Shown: positions 1 through 9,092 of the stretch, in pieces
Layout: each line of letters starts with the position of its first letter
Numbering within the stretch: the first letter of the stretch is position 1
Assembly: GCF_012849055.1 (NCBI RefSeq)
Contig: NZ_CP051677.1
Span: 124,001-188,000 of the forward strand
Reading direction: 5' to 3'
DNA from: Spirosoma rhododendri
Lineage (GTDB): Bacteria; Bacteroidota; Bacteroidia; Cytophagales; Spirosomataceae
DNA: 64,000 bases
Made by a program: the position numbers and the translations under genes
The notes under the pieces: model-generated
Seen by the model: only the letters and a program-made list of their open reading frames with translations
The model's database searches: none
Told to the model about the DNA's origin: nothing

Positions 1-2
1 CC

Positions 3-80
3 ACTACCCGCCTGTACGCTGAATTCGCTGTGTTGCCCCTGTGCAACACCGAGACCCATTACCCAAAACAGTACCAATAG
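3..80 (+). CDS. Possible 3' end of an upstream gene (partial)
   Basis: Frame 3 is open from the left edge to a TAG at 78-80 and encodes about 25 residues ending in HYPKQYQ. The stretch is too short to assign a family. It may be the tail of a gene lying mostly outside the window, or chance open frame. The DNA from 81 to 172, before the next gene, is AT-richer and shows no recognisable feature. Confidence 0.25.
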   Translation, partial: TTRLYAEFAVLPLCNTETHYPKQYQ

Positions 81-172
81 AATTCGTTGCATGTGGTGCA
101 GTTTTTCTGGTTTATACCAACATCTTTCACAAACGTCGGGTTGAGCAACCAATACCAAGTCAACTTGACGTT

Positions 173-574
173 ATGCAATATCCTGAATTTATTCACGAAG
201 CAAAAGCCGCCCTTGGCGTTCAGTCGGAGGGCGAAGTCATTGACATCACCCGCGCCTTTCTCCACACGCTGACGGCGCACCTGGCCGGCAACGCTGCCGA
301 CAATCTGGGCGCGCAACTACCCGCCCCCCTGCTCGACATCATCCGCGAAGTATCGCCCGAAGACCGCGATCAGGGCGAGCGGTTCAAACTCACAGAGTTC
401 TACCAGCGCGTCGCCGACAAACTGGGCGTCGATGCGGCCACCGGTGAGCGCCACACGAAGCAGTTCATGACCGTATTCCGGTCGATGGTGACGGAGGGCG
501 AACTGCACAAGATAAAAATCACGCTGTCGGATGATTATGCTCCGCTGTTCGACGGTGCCGTAACGACAAATTAG
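173..574 (+). CDS. DUF2267 domain protein
   Basis: A 133-residue soluble protein starting MQYPEFIHEAKAALG. The whole chain resembles DUF2267: an N-terminal helix with EFI, the segment ITRAFLHTLTAHLAGNAADNL near residues 25-45, then a FYQRVADKLGVD segment around residues 83-94. Family function is not established; members are often near stress genes. An upstream in-frame TTG at 41 would add 44 residues, but their composition does not look coding, so the ATG at 173 is preferred. A strong hairpin follows the stop. Confidence 0.8.
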   Translation: MQYPEFIHEAKAALGVQSEGEVIDITRAFLHTLTAHLAGNAADNLGAQLPAPLLDIIREVSPEDRDQGERFKLTEFYQRVADKLGVDAATGERHTKQFMTVFRSMVTEGELHKIKITLSDDYAPLFDGAVTTN

Positions 575-583
575 CACCCAATT

Positions 584-617
584 GCTCCTGAAAGGGTTAC
601 ACAACCCTTTCAGGAGC
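584..617 (+). terminator. Hairpin after DUF2267 gene
   Basis: Perfect 15-bp inverted repeat (arms 584-598 and 603-617) with a 4-nt loop, starting 9 nt after the DUF2267 stop and ending 22 nt before the next start codon. There is no long T-run, so it is a likely but imperfect intrinsic terminator, or a structure reducing read-through into the CoA-transferase gene. Confidence 0.6.
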
Positions 618-639
618 TGATTATCAGTACGTCAACATT

Positions 640-1923
640 ATGGCAACTTTCCTCCCGATTACTACGCCTGAGCAGGCCGTTTCCGTTGTTCAATCGGGCA
701 ACCGTGTCTTCATTCACAGCGTTGCTCAAACACCTCATACACTCATCCGCGCCCTGATAGACCGGGCACCGCAGCTGCGCGATGTCGAGCTGTGTCACAT
801 CCACACGGAGGGTTACCTGCCGTACCTCGAACCGCAGTATCAGGAATCATTCCGGCCGAACTCGTTTTTTATCGGGGCCAACATGCGGAAGCAGCTGAAT
901 GCGGGCATCGGCGACTACGTACCCGTCTTCCTGAGCGAAGTGCCGCTGCTGTTTAGCCGCAAGATTCTCCCGATCGATGTCGCGCTGATTCAGGTATCGC
1001 CCCCGGACGCACACGGGTACTGTTCGCTCGGCCCCTCCGTCGACGTGTCGCTGGCCGCAATTCAGTCGGCGAAGTACGTCATTGCCCAGATTAACCCACG
1101 GGTGCCCCGCACACACGGCGACGGGCTGATTTCGGTGTCGATGTTACACGCAGCCATCGAAGTCGATGAGCCGATTTACGAAGTATTACCCGGTGAAATC
1201 AGCGCGGAAGACCGGAAGATTGGTCAGTACGTCGCCAGTCTGGTCGAAGACGGCGCGACCCTGCAACTCGGTATTGGCGGCATTCCAAACGCCACACTGG
1301 CCGAACTGATTCACCACAAAGGACTGGGCATTCACACCGAAATGTTCTCCGACGGGGTCATCGACCTGGTTGAGCGGGGCGTCATTACGGGGGAACACAA
1401 GGCGGTACTACCGCACCGCATCGTATCGGCGTTCGTCATGGGCAGTCAGCGGGTGTACGATTTCATCAACGACAATCCCGGCGTAGCGATGAAACAGGCC
1501 AGTTATACCAACGACACGTCGATCATCCGGCGCAACCCGAAAGTAACGGCTATTAACAGCGCTATCGAAGTCGACCTGACCGGTCAAGTGTGCGCCGACA
1601 CCATCGGGACGTACCAGTATTCGGGTGTTGGCGGACAAATGGATTTCGTGCGGGGCGCGTCGCTGTCGGAAGGTGGCAAACCAATTATTGCGCTTCCTTC
1701 GACAACCAGCAAAGGGTTGAGCAAAATTGTGCCGTTTCTGAAAGAAGGGGCTGGCGTGACGACGACGCGGGCACACGTACATTACATCGTCACCGAATAC
1801 GGCATCGCTGATCTGTACGGCCAAAACCTGCGACAGCGTGCCCGCGCCCTCATCAACATCGCCCATCCCGACCACCGCGAAGACCTCGACCGGCAGGCCC
1901 ACGCCCGATTCGGCCGGTTGTAA
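640..1923 (+). CDS. Acetyl-CoA hydrolase/CoA-transferase family protein
   Basis: A 427-residue cytoplasmic enzyme of the acetyl-CoA hydrolase/transferase family (4-hydroxybutyrate or succinyl-CoA:acetate CoA-transferase type, usually about 430 residues). It moves CoA between short-chain acyl groups or hydrolyses acyl-CoA. Seen: N-terminal half with SPPDAHGYCSLG near 128-139, glycine-rich LGIGGIPNATLAEL near 216-229, and HTEMFSDG, whose Glu234 matches the catalytic glutamate that forms the enzyme-CoA thioester in this family. The C-terminal half has the family's HYIVTEYGIADLYG signature. The gene stands alone, followed by a large palindrome. Exact acyl substrate cannot be read from the sequence. 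Confidence 0.88.
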   Translation: MATFLPITTPEQAVSVVQSGNRVFIHSVAQTPHTLIRALIDRAPQLRDVELCHIHTEGYLPYLEPQYQESFRPNSFFIGANMRKQLNAGIGDYVPVFLSEVPLLFSRKILPIDVALIQVSPPDAHGYCSLGPSVDVSLAAIQSAKYVIAQINPRVPRTHGDGLISVSMLHAAIEVDEPIYEVLPGEISAEDRKIGQYVASLVEDGATLQLGIGGIPNATLAELIHHKGLGIHTEMFSDGVIDLVERGVITGEHKAVLPHRIVSAFVMGSQRVYDFINDNPGVAMKQASYTNDTSIIRRNPKVTAINSAIEVDLTGQVCADTIGTYQYSGVGGQMDFVRGASLSEGGKPIIALPSTTSKGLSKIVPFLKEGAGVTTTRAHVHYIVTEYGIADLYGQNLRQRARALINIAHPDHREDLDRQAHARFGRL

Positions 1924-1932
1924 TCGCATTCG

Positions 1933-1989
1933 TACCAATGCAAAGTGGGGCGGCTTCACAGGTTGAAGCCGCCCCACTTTGCATTGGTA
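1933..1989. terminator. 26-bp perfect inverted repeat after CoA-transferase gene
   Basis: Arms 1933-1958 and 1964-1989 are perfect reverse complements over 26 bp with a 5-nt loop. It begins 10 nt after the CoA-transferase stop and would form a very stable hairpin in RNA of either strand. No T-run follows. It probably stabilises or terminates the upstream message; it may also be a copy of a dispersed palindrome. Confidence 0.65.
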
Positions 1990-2008
1990 GTAACAATGAG
2001 GATTTCTC

Positions 2009-2102
2009 TTTTTCTGTCATCCCGACGTAGGAGGGATCTTCGGTAAAAGCAGAAAATTCACCGGCTTCCGAAGATCCCTCCTACGTCGGGATGACAGAAA
2101 AA
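2009..2102. repeat. 35-bp inverted repeat, dispersed palindrome
   Basis: Arms 2009-2043 and 2068-2102 are perfect reverse complements over 35 bp around a 24-nt loop. The core reads GTCATCCCGACGTAGGAGGG. It lies directly behind the 1933-1989 palindrome, between convergent genes. I recall similar CATCCCGA..GGAGGGATCTTCGG words as intergenic repeats in related genomes; only this copy was seen here. Confidence 0.75.
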
Positions 2103-2115
2103 CTCTGTGCCAAAA

Positions 2116-2514
2116 TTAACTACGAGCTGTTTCAGGTAAACCCGAAGGTTGTTTGGGTGCAGGCTCAATAAAGATTGTCAGCCAGGTACGGCGGGCCATG
2201 CGAAAGAAGTATGGCGTCAGCAGAATGATGGATGGTACTAATCCAATCAGGAAATAGTCAAGGTCGACCTCCAGCCAGATTACGAAGACGAAGAACGTCA
2301 GCAGACTCCAGATCGTAAAAAACGCGTAGCTCACAAACATCGACGCCCAGTAGAAGCCCGGCTCCGGCATGAAGTTTTCCCCACAGTGCGGACAGTGGTC
2401 GTGCATCTTGTCGAAGTTTCGGCTGAATGCGCTCTTCGACACAAAGAAATCACCTTCGTGGCAGCGGGGACACTTGTTAAACAGAATGCTATAAAAACGA
2501 CTGGGAGAAGCCAT
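2116..2514 (-). CDS. DUF983 zinc-ribbon membrane protein
   Basis: A 132-residue protein with two Cys pairs, CPRC at 15-18 and CPHC at 41-44, forming a probable zinc ribbon, followed by two hydrophobic helices at about 56-78 and 85-102. This is the DUF983 layout. Function of the family is unknown. The start MASPSRFY at 2514 is chosen; the frame is open upstream to 2643, but that stretch overlaps the next gene and lacks family similarity. It shares orientation with the AraC gene upstream. Confidence 0.82.
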   Translation of the reverse strand: MASPSRFYSILFNKCPRCHEGDFFVSKSAFSRNFDKMHDHCPHCGENFMPEPGFYWASMFVSYAFFTIWSLLTFFVFVIWLEVDLDYFLIGLVPSIILLTPYFFRMARRTWLTIFIEPAPKQPSGLPETARS

Positions 2515-2639
2515 AGCGATACAAGATTGGTAGTAACGAACCAGCCAACGACGGCCGAACAGACCCGCTTTCTGGTATGACAAAGGTACCCCGCCCAGCC
2601 GCCGTATGCTAAGACAAACGATGGGCGTTATGGTACAAA

Positions 2640-3509
2640 TCAACGATCAGCTTCGAACACTTGGCGGAAGTCGGCGGGTGTATCTCCCGTCTGTTTTCGA
2701 AAGAACCGGACGAAGTAAGACGTGTCGTCAAACCCAAGCAAAAAGCCGATTTCCTTTACCGATTTCGCCGTGTGCGTCAGCAATCGCTTTGCTTCAATGA
2801 CCAGTCGCTCGTGCAGCAGTTGACTGGCCGTTTTCCCCAGCACCTGCTGACAGATATGATTGAGATGATTGGGCGTAATGTTCATCTGAGTCGCATACTC
2901 GTTGACGGTACGCACCTGCACAAACTGATTCTCCAGTAATTCTTCAAACTGTCGCAGCCGGTCGTAATAGTGCGACGCACTCGCCGGTAGCTGCTGATCG
3001 TACAAGCGGTTAGCAGCTTCGAGCAGAATATGGATGAACGACAGAAACACATCGGCCCGGTTGGGCTGCTGTTGCCAGTACTCGTCGTAGGCGTAGCCAA
3101 ACAGGTCCGAGAAGAAGGTACCCTGCGAGGTCACGTCCAGCAGGGGCAGGTGCTGATGTGAGTGGTAGAACGGATACTGTTGCAGCCGGTTACCCAGCCG
3201 CGCCCGGAAAAAGTTGGTGTCGAAAAACAGGTTAAACCCCTGCGTGTCGGGCGACAACTGCCAGCTATGCACCTGACCGGGCGTCAGGAAGTACAGCTGA
3301 TCGGGGGCGACCGGGTATGTTTTGAAATCAATCGTGTGGCTGCCACTCCCCTGCCGTATCCACATCAGCAGATAAAACGTGTGCGAATGCGACTGGTCGA
3401 TGCCTTTAAACTCACCGACCAGTTTCTCCAGGGGCGTCATGTAAAAAAGCGTATCCGGCTCGTGACGGGCGAAGTTCTGAATCGAGTAAACAGGGATGCT
3501 ATCAGCCAT
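2640..3509 (-). CDS. AraC family transcriptional regulator
   Basis: A 289-residue regulator with an N-terminal cupin-like sensor (HSHTFYLLMWIRQGSGSHTI near 41-60, then LTPGQVHSW) and a C-terminal double helix-turn-helix of the AraC/XylS type at about 190-285, with NITPNHLNHICQQVLGKTASQLL and the signature around GFDDTSYFVRFFRKQTGDTPADFR. It should bind DNA in response to a small ligand, often a sugar or aromatic compound. No cognate operon is obvious: the divergent side carries only a few tens of bases before the Ig-like gene's 3' end. Confidence 0.88.
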   Translation of the reverse strand: MADSIPVYSIQNFARHEPDTLFYMTPLEKLVGEFKGIDQSHSHTFYLLMWIRQGSGSHTIDFKTYPVAPDQLYFLTPGQVHSWQLSPDTQGFNLFFDTNFFRARLGNRLQQYPFYHSHQHLPLLDVTSQGTFFSDLFGYAYDEYWQQQPNRADVFLSFIHILLEAANRLYDQQLPASASHYYDRLRQFEELLENQFVQVRTVNEYATQMNITPNHLNHICQQVLGKTASQLLHERLVIEAKRLLTHTAKSVKEIGFLLGFDDTSYFVRFFRKQTGDTPADFRQVFEADR

Positions 3510-3578
3510 AGGCCGGGGCGGTTAACCAACTGATTGGTATCGAGGAAAACCGCATGATACGCTTTTTTACTGGCTATC

Positions 3579-5321
3579 TCAGCGTTTAACAATCCGTCGC
3601 GACGCCGTTCGATCGCCAACCCGGATGCGCAGCACATAAACCCCGGCGGGCTGCTGATCGAGCGACAACACCGACGTTTCCTGCCGCGTTTCGGTTTGCC
3701 AGGCCGCCAGCCCCGTTTCGCTAATCAGCTCAATCCGGGCCGTTTGCGCGGGTGACAGGCCACGCAGCCGAACAGTCAGCGTCGTCGCGGCCGGAACGGG
3801 ATACACGTCGATAGCCTCGGCCAGCGCCTGATCTTCCACACCCAGCGCTTTATCAACGGTTACCAGTACCGGCGTCAGCGTCAGCTTCGTCAGACCACAG
3901 CCATTCTGCACATCCCGTAGCACGTAAGCAGTCGATTGGGTGGGCGACACATCAAGGGTATGTGGGTTGGCGGCTGTCTGAATCGACTGCACCGCCCCAC
4001 TACCTGTGGCCGAACTATCCTGCACCGAAAACGTCCACGGTGCATCGCCGGTAAACGCAACCGACAGCTTCGCCGACTGTCCCTCATAAATGCGCTGCGT
4101 ACCAGTCAACGCAGCCGTCGGCAGGGGGCGGACGTCGACAGTTACTGGGGTTCGTTCGCTCTCGCAACCGTCTACTCGCTGGGCTACCTGATAAGTGGCT
4201 GTACCAGCTGTAACCGTCAATGGCATAGTGGCCGTTATTGAGCTTATTCCACCAGTGGCTGTCGTCGCATACCACACCAGCGACGCGCCGTCTGCTGCGG
4301 TTGACACGCTCGCCGGCTTCGTCAATTGTCCTACACAAACGGCTACGGTATTTGCTGGAATTATTGGCTTATCGGGGCGGGGTTTTACCGTGACGGTCAG
4401 ATGGCTTAGGTATCTGACCGACGATGGACATCCATCCAGATAAGTCATGAACGTGTAGGTAGCTGTACCTGCCTTGTCAGTATTCGGTATCGGCGGGTTG
4501 CCCGTAAAGGATAGGTCACCAGACTCCTTTTTGTAGTTCACATAGACATTGTCGGGTAAAGGACGTATTCCATACTCTTTCAATGAAACAGCTTTGTCAT
4601 ACTGACAGTACGTTATCTTTCCATACAGTCCGTCCCCACCTCCGAATACATTTAATGGCGTGACGGTATCCGGTATTGGCTGTACCGTGAGTTTAATCGG
4701 AACCCGATCGCTCTCACAGCCATCGACGGTTTGGGCAGCATAATAAGTGTACGTCCCGACGCCGGGTTTAGCCAGTGTATAAATGGTTTCCAGCCGCTTC
4801 TCAACAACAGGCGCATCATACAGCTGGGTTTTTGCGCCAGTCACCGTGGCCGTGAGCGATACTACGACAAACATTGAACTGACGCCTTCCAATGGTCGCG
4901 CACATTCGGTGATTGTTGACGGGGCAAGAGGAGGAATAGGCTTTGCGTTGACCGCCAATGCTGACGGGCTGGGCGTACCGTTAATGACCGGACTACTGGC
5001 AATAACCCGTACCGTATACGATCTGCCCGGCTTTTGCGTAGCGGGTATTGTTGCCTGCACTGCATACAAACCGGTACTGCTGTTATAGCTGGGCATGGCT
5101 GTTTCTAGGGTACGATACCCTTCACCATCCGACAATTGCACCCGGAACGTGTTGTCAGCGCCGTAAGTACCTGTCTGTGTGAACGAGACATCGATAACTG
5201 AACCGGCGCAGACCGACGTTGTTGCCAGCGCCTGGGTAGTTAACACAGGCTGTGCATAGAGCGATGATATGATCTCCAGCAGACAAATCACCAATAGACA
5301 GCTACGTAATGGTTGTTTCAT
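3579..5321 (-). CDS. Secreted Ig-like repeat protein with T9SS sorting domain
   Basis: A 580-residue exported protein. MKQPLRSCLLVICLLEIISS is a signal peptide ending near LYAQ. The body carries repeated beta-sandwich units, each with a segment such as YTYYAAQTVDGCESDRVPIKLTVQPIP or ATYQVAQRVDGCESERTPVTVDVRP, typical of Ig-like SprB-type repeats. The last 75 residues (VYPVPAATTLTVRL to ASRRIVKR) form a type IX C-terminal sorting domain. Such proteins are secreted across the outer membrane and often attached to the surface. Start at 5321 chosen because the signal peptide begins there; an upstream frame extension adds ten unlikely residues. Confidence 0.82.
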   Translation of the reverse strand: MKQPLRSCLLVICLLEIISSLYAQPVLTTQALATTSVCAGSVIDVSFTQTGTYGADNTFRVQLSDGEGYRTLETAMPSYNSSTGLYAVQATIPATQKPGRSYTVRVIASSPVINGTPSPSALAVNAKPIPPLAPSTITECARPLEGVSSMFVVVSLTATVTGAKTQLYDAPVVEKRLETIYTLAKPGVGTYTYYAAQTVDGCESDRVPIKLTVQPIPDTVTPLNVFGGGDGLYGKITYCQYDKAVSLKEYGIRPLPDNVYVNYKKESGDLSFTGNPPIPNTDKAGTATYTFMTYLDGCPSSVRYLSHLTVTVKPRPDKPIIPANTVAVCVGQLTKPASVSTAADGASLVWYATTATGGISSITATMPLTVTAGTATYQVAQRVDGCESERTPVTVDVRPLPTAALTGTQRIYEGQSAKLSVAFTGDAPWTFSVQDSSATGSGAVQSIQTAANPHTLDVSPTQSTAYVLRDVQNGCGLTKLTLTPVLVTVDKALGVEDQALAEAIDVYPVPAATTLTVRLRGLSPAQTARIELISETGLAAWQTETRQETSVLSLDQQPAGVYVLRIRVGDRTASRRIVKR

Positions 5322-5508
5322 AGAGCAATCACAAAGTAGATCAAAATACATTCGTTACCAATGGCTGTCAACGTGCCGAGAGCAATAGGCCCGGATATAC
5401 CCATCGAAAGCTTTGCTGGCTGTTCACTATTCCTTAATTGCAGGGCAGGGTATAAAGGTGAGTCGACCTGCTTTGTTAAATTGTTATTCCTTTTTCTTTT
5501 CTAAAAAC

Positions 5509-7011
5509 ATGTCAGATCACTCAACGAACACGCCGGAACCAGCGGGTAACGCGACCTCCCGGCGGCAGTTTCTCCAGTCGGGCCTGCTGGCGTCGGCGGG
5601 GTTTCTAATCGTGCCGCGCCACGTACTCGGTGGCAAGGGCTTCATTGCCCCCAGCGACAAACTCAACATTGCCGCCGTTGGCTTTGGCGGTAAAGGTTTC
5701 AGCGACATCAACAATTCGTATAACAACGGTGCCAACAACGTCGTCGCGCTCTGCGACGTCGACTGGGGACTGGCCCGGGTGAAGGAGAATTTCACCAAGC
5801 ATCCCAACGCCAAGCGGTACAAGGATTTCCGCGAAATGCTCGACAAGGAAGGCAAAACTATTGACGCCGTAACGGTATCGACCGCCGACCATACACACGC
5901 AGTCGTGGCCATGAACGCCATGCAGCGGGGCAAGCACGTTTACGTGCAGAAGCCCCTGACGCACAACATCCACGAAGCCCGGATGCTGACCGAAGCGGCC
6001 CGCAAATACAAGGTCGTGACGCAGATGGGTAATCAGGGTTCGTCGAACCCGCAGCAGAAGCAAATGGTCGAGTGGTTCGACAAGGGACTGATCGGGAACG
6101 TACACACGGTTTATCTCTGGACCAACCGCCCGGTATGGCCGCAGGGTATTCCCGTGCCGCAACCAGCCTCGGAAACACCCGTCGACCTCGACTGGGATCT
6201 ATGGCTCGGCCCCGCGCAGAAAGTGGGCTACACCCCCGCCTATCACCCATTCAAATGGCGCGGCTGGTGGAACTTCGGTGCCGGTGCGCTCGGCGACATC
6301 GGTTGCCACATCATGGACGTTCCTTTCCGCGTGCTTGGTCTGGGTTATCCAACACAAGTCGAATCCAGCATCGGTGCGGTGTTCCTGAAAGACTGGACGC
6401 CCGAATACATTCCCGAAGGTTGCCCGCCCTCGTCGCACGTCGAACTGCAATTCCCGCAGTCGAGCAAGAATAAGTCGGCGGTAAAAATGGTGTGGCTCGA
6501 CGGTGGGCTGCGTCCGTTCCGGCCCGAGATGCTGCCAGAAAACGAACCATTCCCGGAAAATGGCGAAAACGGCGTGTTCCTGATCGGCGACAAAGGGCTG
6601 ATTGCCTGTGGGATGTACGGCGACGACCCGAAACTGTACACGAAAGACGGCAAGAAAATGGAAGCCGCGCCCAAGCCCGCCCGTGGTACGGCTGGTACGG
6701 TATCGCTGCCCGAAAATGGCCACCAGGTGTTCTGGACGGATGCCTGCAAAGCGGGCTTCAACAGCAAGGAGCACAAAGCCCTGACGTCGTCGTTCGACTT
6801 CGCCGGTCCGCTGACGGAATCGGTACTGATGGGTAACCTCGCCATCCGTAGCTACACGCTCCGCACGCCCAAAGCCGACGGCAAGGGCTTCACCTACCCC
6901 GGTCGCAAACAACTAACGTGGGACGGTAAGAACACGAAAATCACCAACTTCGACGAAGCCAATCAGTTCGTCACCCGCCAATACCGCGACGGCTGGTCGC
7001 TGACGGCGTAG
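5509..7011 (+). CDS. Tat-exported Gfo/Idh/MocA family oxidoreductase
   Basis: A 500-residue protein with a twin-arginine leader (SRRQFLQSGLLASAGFL, residues about 17-33) followed by a Rossmann domain (LNIAAVGFGGKGFSDI near 48-63) and the family's EKP-like dinucleotide motif in the form VQKPLTHNIHEAR near 145-157. The C-terminal alpha/beta domain carries GALGDIGCHIMDVPFR. It should be a periplasmic NAD(P)-dependent dehydrogenase acting on a sugar or sugar derivative. ATG at 5509 gives the Tat leader directly; the frame extends upstream without coding character. A 32-bp palindrome follows the stop. Confidence 0.9.
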   Translation: MSDHSTNTPEPAGNATSRRQFLQSGLLASAGFLIVPRHVLGGKGFIAPSDKLNIAAVGFGGKGFSDINNSYNNGANNVVALCDVDWGLARVKENFTKHPNAKRYKDFREMLDKEGKTIDAVTVSTADHTHAVVAMNAMQRGKHVYVQKPLTHNIHEARMLTEAARKYKVVTQMGNQGSSNPQQKQMVEWFDKGLIGNVHTVYLWTNRPVWPQGIPVPQPASETPVDLDWDLWLGPAQKVGYTPAYHPFKWRGWWNFGAGALGDIGCHIMDVPFRVLGLGYPTQVESSIGAVFLKDWTPEYIPEGCPPSSHVELQFPQSSKNKSAVKMVWLDGGLRPFRPEMLPENEPFPENGENGVFLIGDKGLIACGMYGDDPKLYTKDGKKMEAAPKPARGTAGTVSLPENGHQVFWTDACKAGFNSKEHKALTSSFDFAGPLTESVLMGNLAIRSYTLRTPKADGKGFTYPGRKQLTWDGKNTKITNFDEANQFVTRQYRDGWSLTA

Positions 7012-7020
7012 GCAGATAAA

Positions 7021-7099
7021 GAGCGAAAGAACGAAAGAGTGAAAGAGCGATTGGCTGACGCCGGTGTAATCGCTCTTTCACTCTTTCGTTCTTTCGCTC
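7021..7099. repeat. Palindromic repeat family A, copy 1
   Basis: Perfect 32-bp inverted repeat (7021-7052 and 7068-7099) built of GAGTGAAAGAGCGA-like words around a loop beginning GGCTGACGC. It lies in the 143-nt gap between the oxidoreductase and the sugar dehydrogenase genes. Three related copies occur at 8320, 8996 and 19528, all sharing the GCTGACGC loop. Confidence 0.85.
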
Positions 7100-7154
7100 T
7101 TTCAACATTTATGGCAAAACAACGTTGAGATTAAAAGCAGATTAATCTCAACCT

Positions 7155-8321
7155 ATGAAAACGCATAATCGCTTCGCGCTGAGCGCGCTCCTGGCAGGGG
7201 CCAGCCTGCTCAGCAGCTGTCAGCAGACGACCGAATCTAACGCCGACGCAGTCCCCGCTCCGGCTGGAATACAGGTGTCGACCGTTCTGACGGGTTACGA
7301 AATCATCTGGGGCATGGACTTTCTGCCCAACAACGAACTGATCTTCACCGAAAAACGGGGTAAGCTGTACCGGCTACCCAACGGGGCTACGACGGCCACC
7401 GAAATAACGGGGCTACCGACAAACATCTACACAACAAACCAAGGCGGTTTGCTCGACGTGCGGGTGCATCCGCAGTATGCCAGTAACGGCTGGATTTACG
7501 CCAGTCATGCCGCATCGACCGCCGGGACGCAGGCTGGACGGCTGAACCTGATCCGGTTCAAACTGACGAACAATCAGGTCAGTAATCTCGAAACGATTTT
7601 CCAGACCGACGCCAGCAACACCTGGCAGGGGCACTACGGTAGCCGAATCGAATTTGGCCCCGACAATATGTTGTACCTCAGCGTCGGCGAAGGCGGTCCG
7701 CGGTCGCAGGGCGGTACTAACTCACCGAATCAGAATGCACAGAATACGCAGCTGGGCTGGGGCAAAATTCACCGCATGACTGACAGCGGACAGGTACCTT
7801 TCGACAATCCGATCCTGCCCGGTAACACCGCACCCACGACGATTTACGCCTACGGTAACCGCAACCCGCAGGGGCTGGCGATCAATCCCAAAACGAATCA
7901 GTTGTGGGAAACCGAACACGGTCCGCAGGGGGGCGATGAGGTCAACATTATTCAGAAAGGCGCGAACTACGGCTGGCCGCTGGTATCCTACGGCATCAAC
8001 TACGACGGGACAACGATCTCGCAAAGCCCCACCCGCGACGGCATTCAGGCCCCCGTTCATACCTGGACACCCTCTATCGGTACGAGTGGACTGGCCTTTA
8101 TTACCAACGAACGGTTCGGCAGCGCCAATGGCGGTCTGGCAACGGGTGCGCTGGCGGGCAATTACCTGAGTATTCTGAGTATCAGCAACAATCAGATCAC
8201 GGGCGAAGCGAAACTACTCGAAGGGCAGGGTCGCATCCGCAACGTCAAACAGGGCCCCGACGGTAACCTGTATGTTTCCCTCGAAAGCCCCGGCCGCATT
8301 CTCCGGCTAGCACCGAGATAA
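7155..8321 (+). CDS. PQQ-dependent sugar dehydrogenase family lipoprotein
   Basis: A 388-residue lipoprotein (lipobox LLSSC, Cys22) with a six-bladed beta-propeller of the glucose/sorbosone dehydrogenase type. Seen: GMDFLPNNELIFTEKRGKLYRL near 54-75, the metal/PQQ region with GGLLDVRVHPQYASNGWIY, GHYGSRIEFGPDNMLYLSVGEGG, NPQGLAINPKTNQLWETEHGPQGGDEVN and a final GPDGNLYVSLESPGRILRL. The family oxidises aldoses with pyrroloquinoline quinone, though many members have unproven substrates. It probably sits in the periplasm facing the Tat oxidoreductase's compartment. Confidence 0.88.
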   Translation: MKTHNRFALSALLAGASLLSSCQQTTESNADAVPAPAGIQVSTVLTGYEIIWGMDFLPNNELIFTEKRGKLYRLPNGATTATEITGLPTNIYTTNQGGLLDVRVHPQYASNGWIYASHAASTAGTQAGRLNLIRFKLTNNQVSNLETIFQTDASNTWQGHYGSRIEFGPDNMLYLSVGEGGPRSQGGTNSPNQNAQNTQLGWGKIHRMTDSGQVPFDNPILPGNTAPTTIYAYGNRNPQGLAINPKTNQLWETEHGPQGGDEVNIIQKGANYGWPLVSYGINYDGTTISQSPTRDGIQAPVHTWTPSIGTSGLAFITNERFGSANGGLATGALAGNYLSILSISNNQITGEAKLLEGQGRIRNVKQGPDGNLYVSLESPGRILRLAPR

Positions 8322-8404
8322 AGAGTGAAAGAGCGAATGAGTGAAAGAGTGATTGGCTGACGCCTGTGTAATCGCTCTTTCACTCATTCGCTCTTTCACT
8401 CTTT
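8320..8404. repeat. Palindromic repeat family A, copy 2
   Basis: Near-perfect 35-bp inverted repeat (8320-8354 and 8370-8404, one mismatch) with a GGCTGACGC loop. Its left arm begins inside the stop codon of the sugar dehydrogenase and its right arm ends inside the stop codon of the convergent DinB gene, so it exactly fills the gap between the two genes. Confidence 0.85.
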
Positions 8405-8897
8405 AAAATCCTTCGTCTGCGCTTGGCCCGTAGCTGCCGGGGATGGGGATGTCGAGCAGGCGGAGGTAGACGCCAAGCTGCGCGCGGTGGTGCGTGGTCT
8501 GGTTGTGGGTCATGCGGATCACTTCGTGCTTCGGCGTTGTGCTGTAGATCGTATCGCCGTCGCGCAGGGTCCAGGGTTTTGTCAGAATATCTTCCGAAGC
8601 CGTTTCCAGCGCAGCTTTTTCGTCGGCCAATGCTTTCTCCAGCATCGCCAGTAGTTCATCGGTAGTACTGACAACGGTTGGCTGGTAGGGAACGGTGGCG
8701 AAGTCCAGTCCGTCGGTAGTCAGGGCGAGCGACACCCACGACGGCAGTTCGGCGATGTGCGTTGTTAGCTGCATCAGCGTCATGCTTTTGGGGTGCGGCT
8801 GCCAGTCAAATTTGTCGGCGGGTACGCGGCTGAGAAACTGGCGGGTCGTAGCGGCTTCCTGCTCCATCTCGTGCAGGAAAATCGGAAGTAGGTCCAT
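8403..8897 (-). CDS. DinB family protein
   Basis: A 164-residue four-helix-bundle protein of the DinB/YfiT family. Seen: HEMEQEAATTRQFLSRVPADKFDWQPHPKSMTLMQLTTHIAELP, where the histidine of LTTHIAE and the later histidines of THNQTTHHRAQLGVYLRLL are the usual metal triad. Family members bind zinc or nickel and include thiol transferases (bacillithiol, mycothiol); substrate unknown here. It is convergent with the sugar dehydrogenase, and its stop codon lies in a repeat copy. Confidence 0.88.
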   Translation of the reverse strand: MDLLPIFLHEMEQEAATTRQFLSRVPADKFDWQPHPKSMTLMQLTTHIAELPSWVSLALTTDGLDFATVPYQPTVVSTTDELLAMLEKALADEKAALETASEDILTKPWTLRDGDTIYSTTPKHEVIRMTHNQTTHHRAQLGVYLRLLDIPIPGSYGPSADEGF

Positions 8898-8995
8898 AAG
8901 GCGATTGGTTTTGGTTGACGGGTTAACTGTTCAGGCGCATTGCCTCAACAAAGATCAACCGACCCAGTGACAGCCTTATGTCAGGAGAGAAAACG

Positions 8996-9092
8996 TAAAG
9001 AGCGAAAGAGTGAATGAGTGCAAGAGCGAAAGTTGCTGACGCATGTAATCGCTCTTTCACTCATTCATTCCGCTCCGGCGGCCCGGTTTCGC
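8996..9092. repeat. Palindromic repeat family A, copy 3, with GC-rich insert
   Basis: Left part 8996-9031 (AAAGAGCGAAAGAGTGAATG and on), a GCTGACGC loop at 9034-9041, then the complementary arm from 9047. The right arm is interrupted at 9070-9086 by a 17-nt GC-rich segment containing CCGGCGGCCCGG, after which TTTCGCTCTTT resumes. The repeat covers the stop codon and last residues of the VCBS gene. Confidence 0.75.

Noticed and set aside
5340..5385. Bacteroidota -33/-7 promoter upstream of the Ig-like gene (TTG and TACTTTG on the minus strand, 20 nt apart)
   Set aside because: The -7 element has one base too few and would leave almost no leader before the start codon; not strong enough to list.
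7021..9092. CRISPR array made from the repeated GAGTGAAAGAGCGA words
   Set aside because: Repeats are palindromic, irregular in length and separated by genes rather than by uniform spacers; no cas genes in the window.
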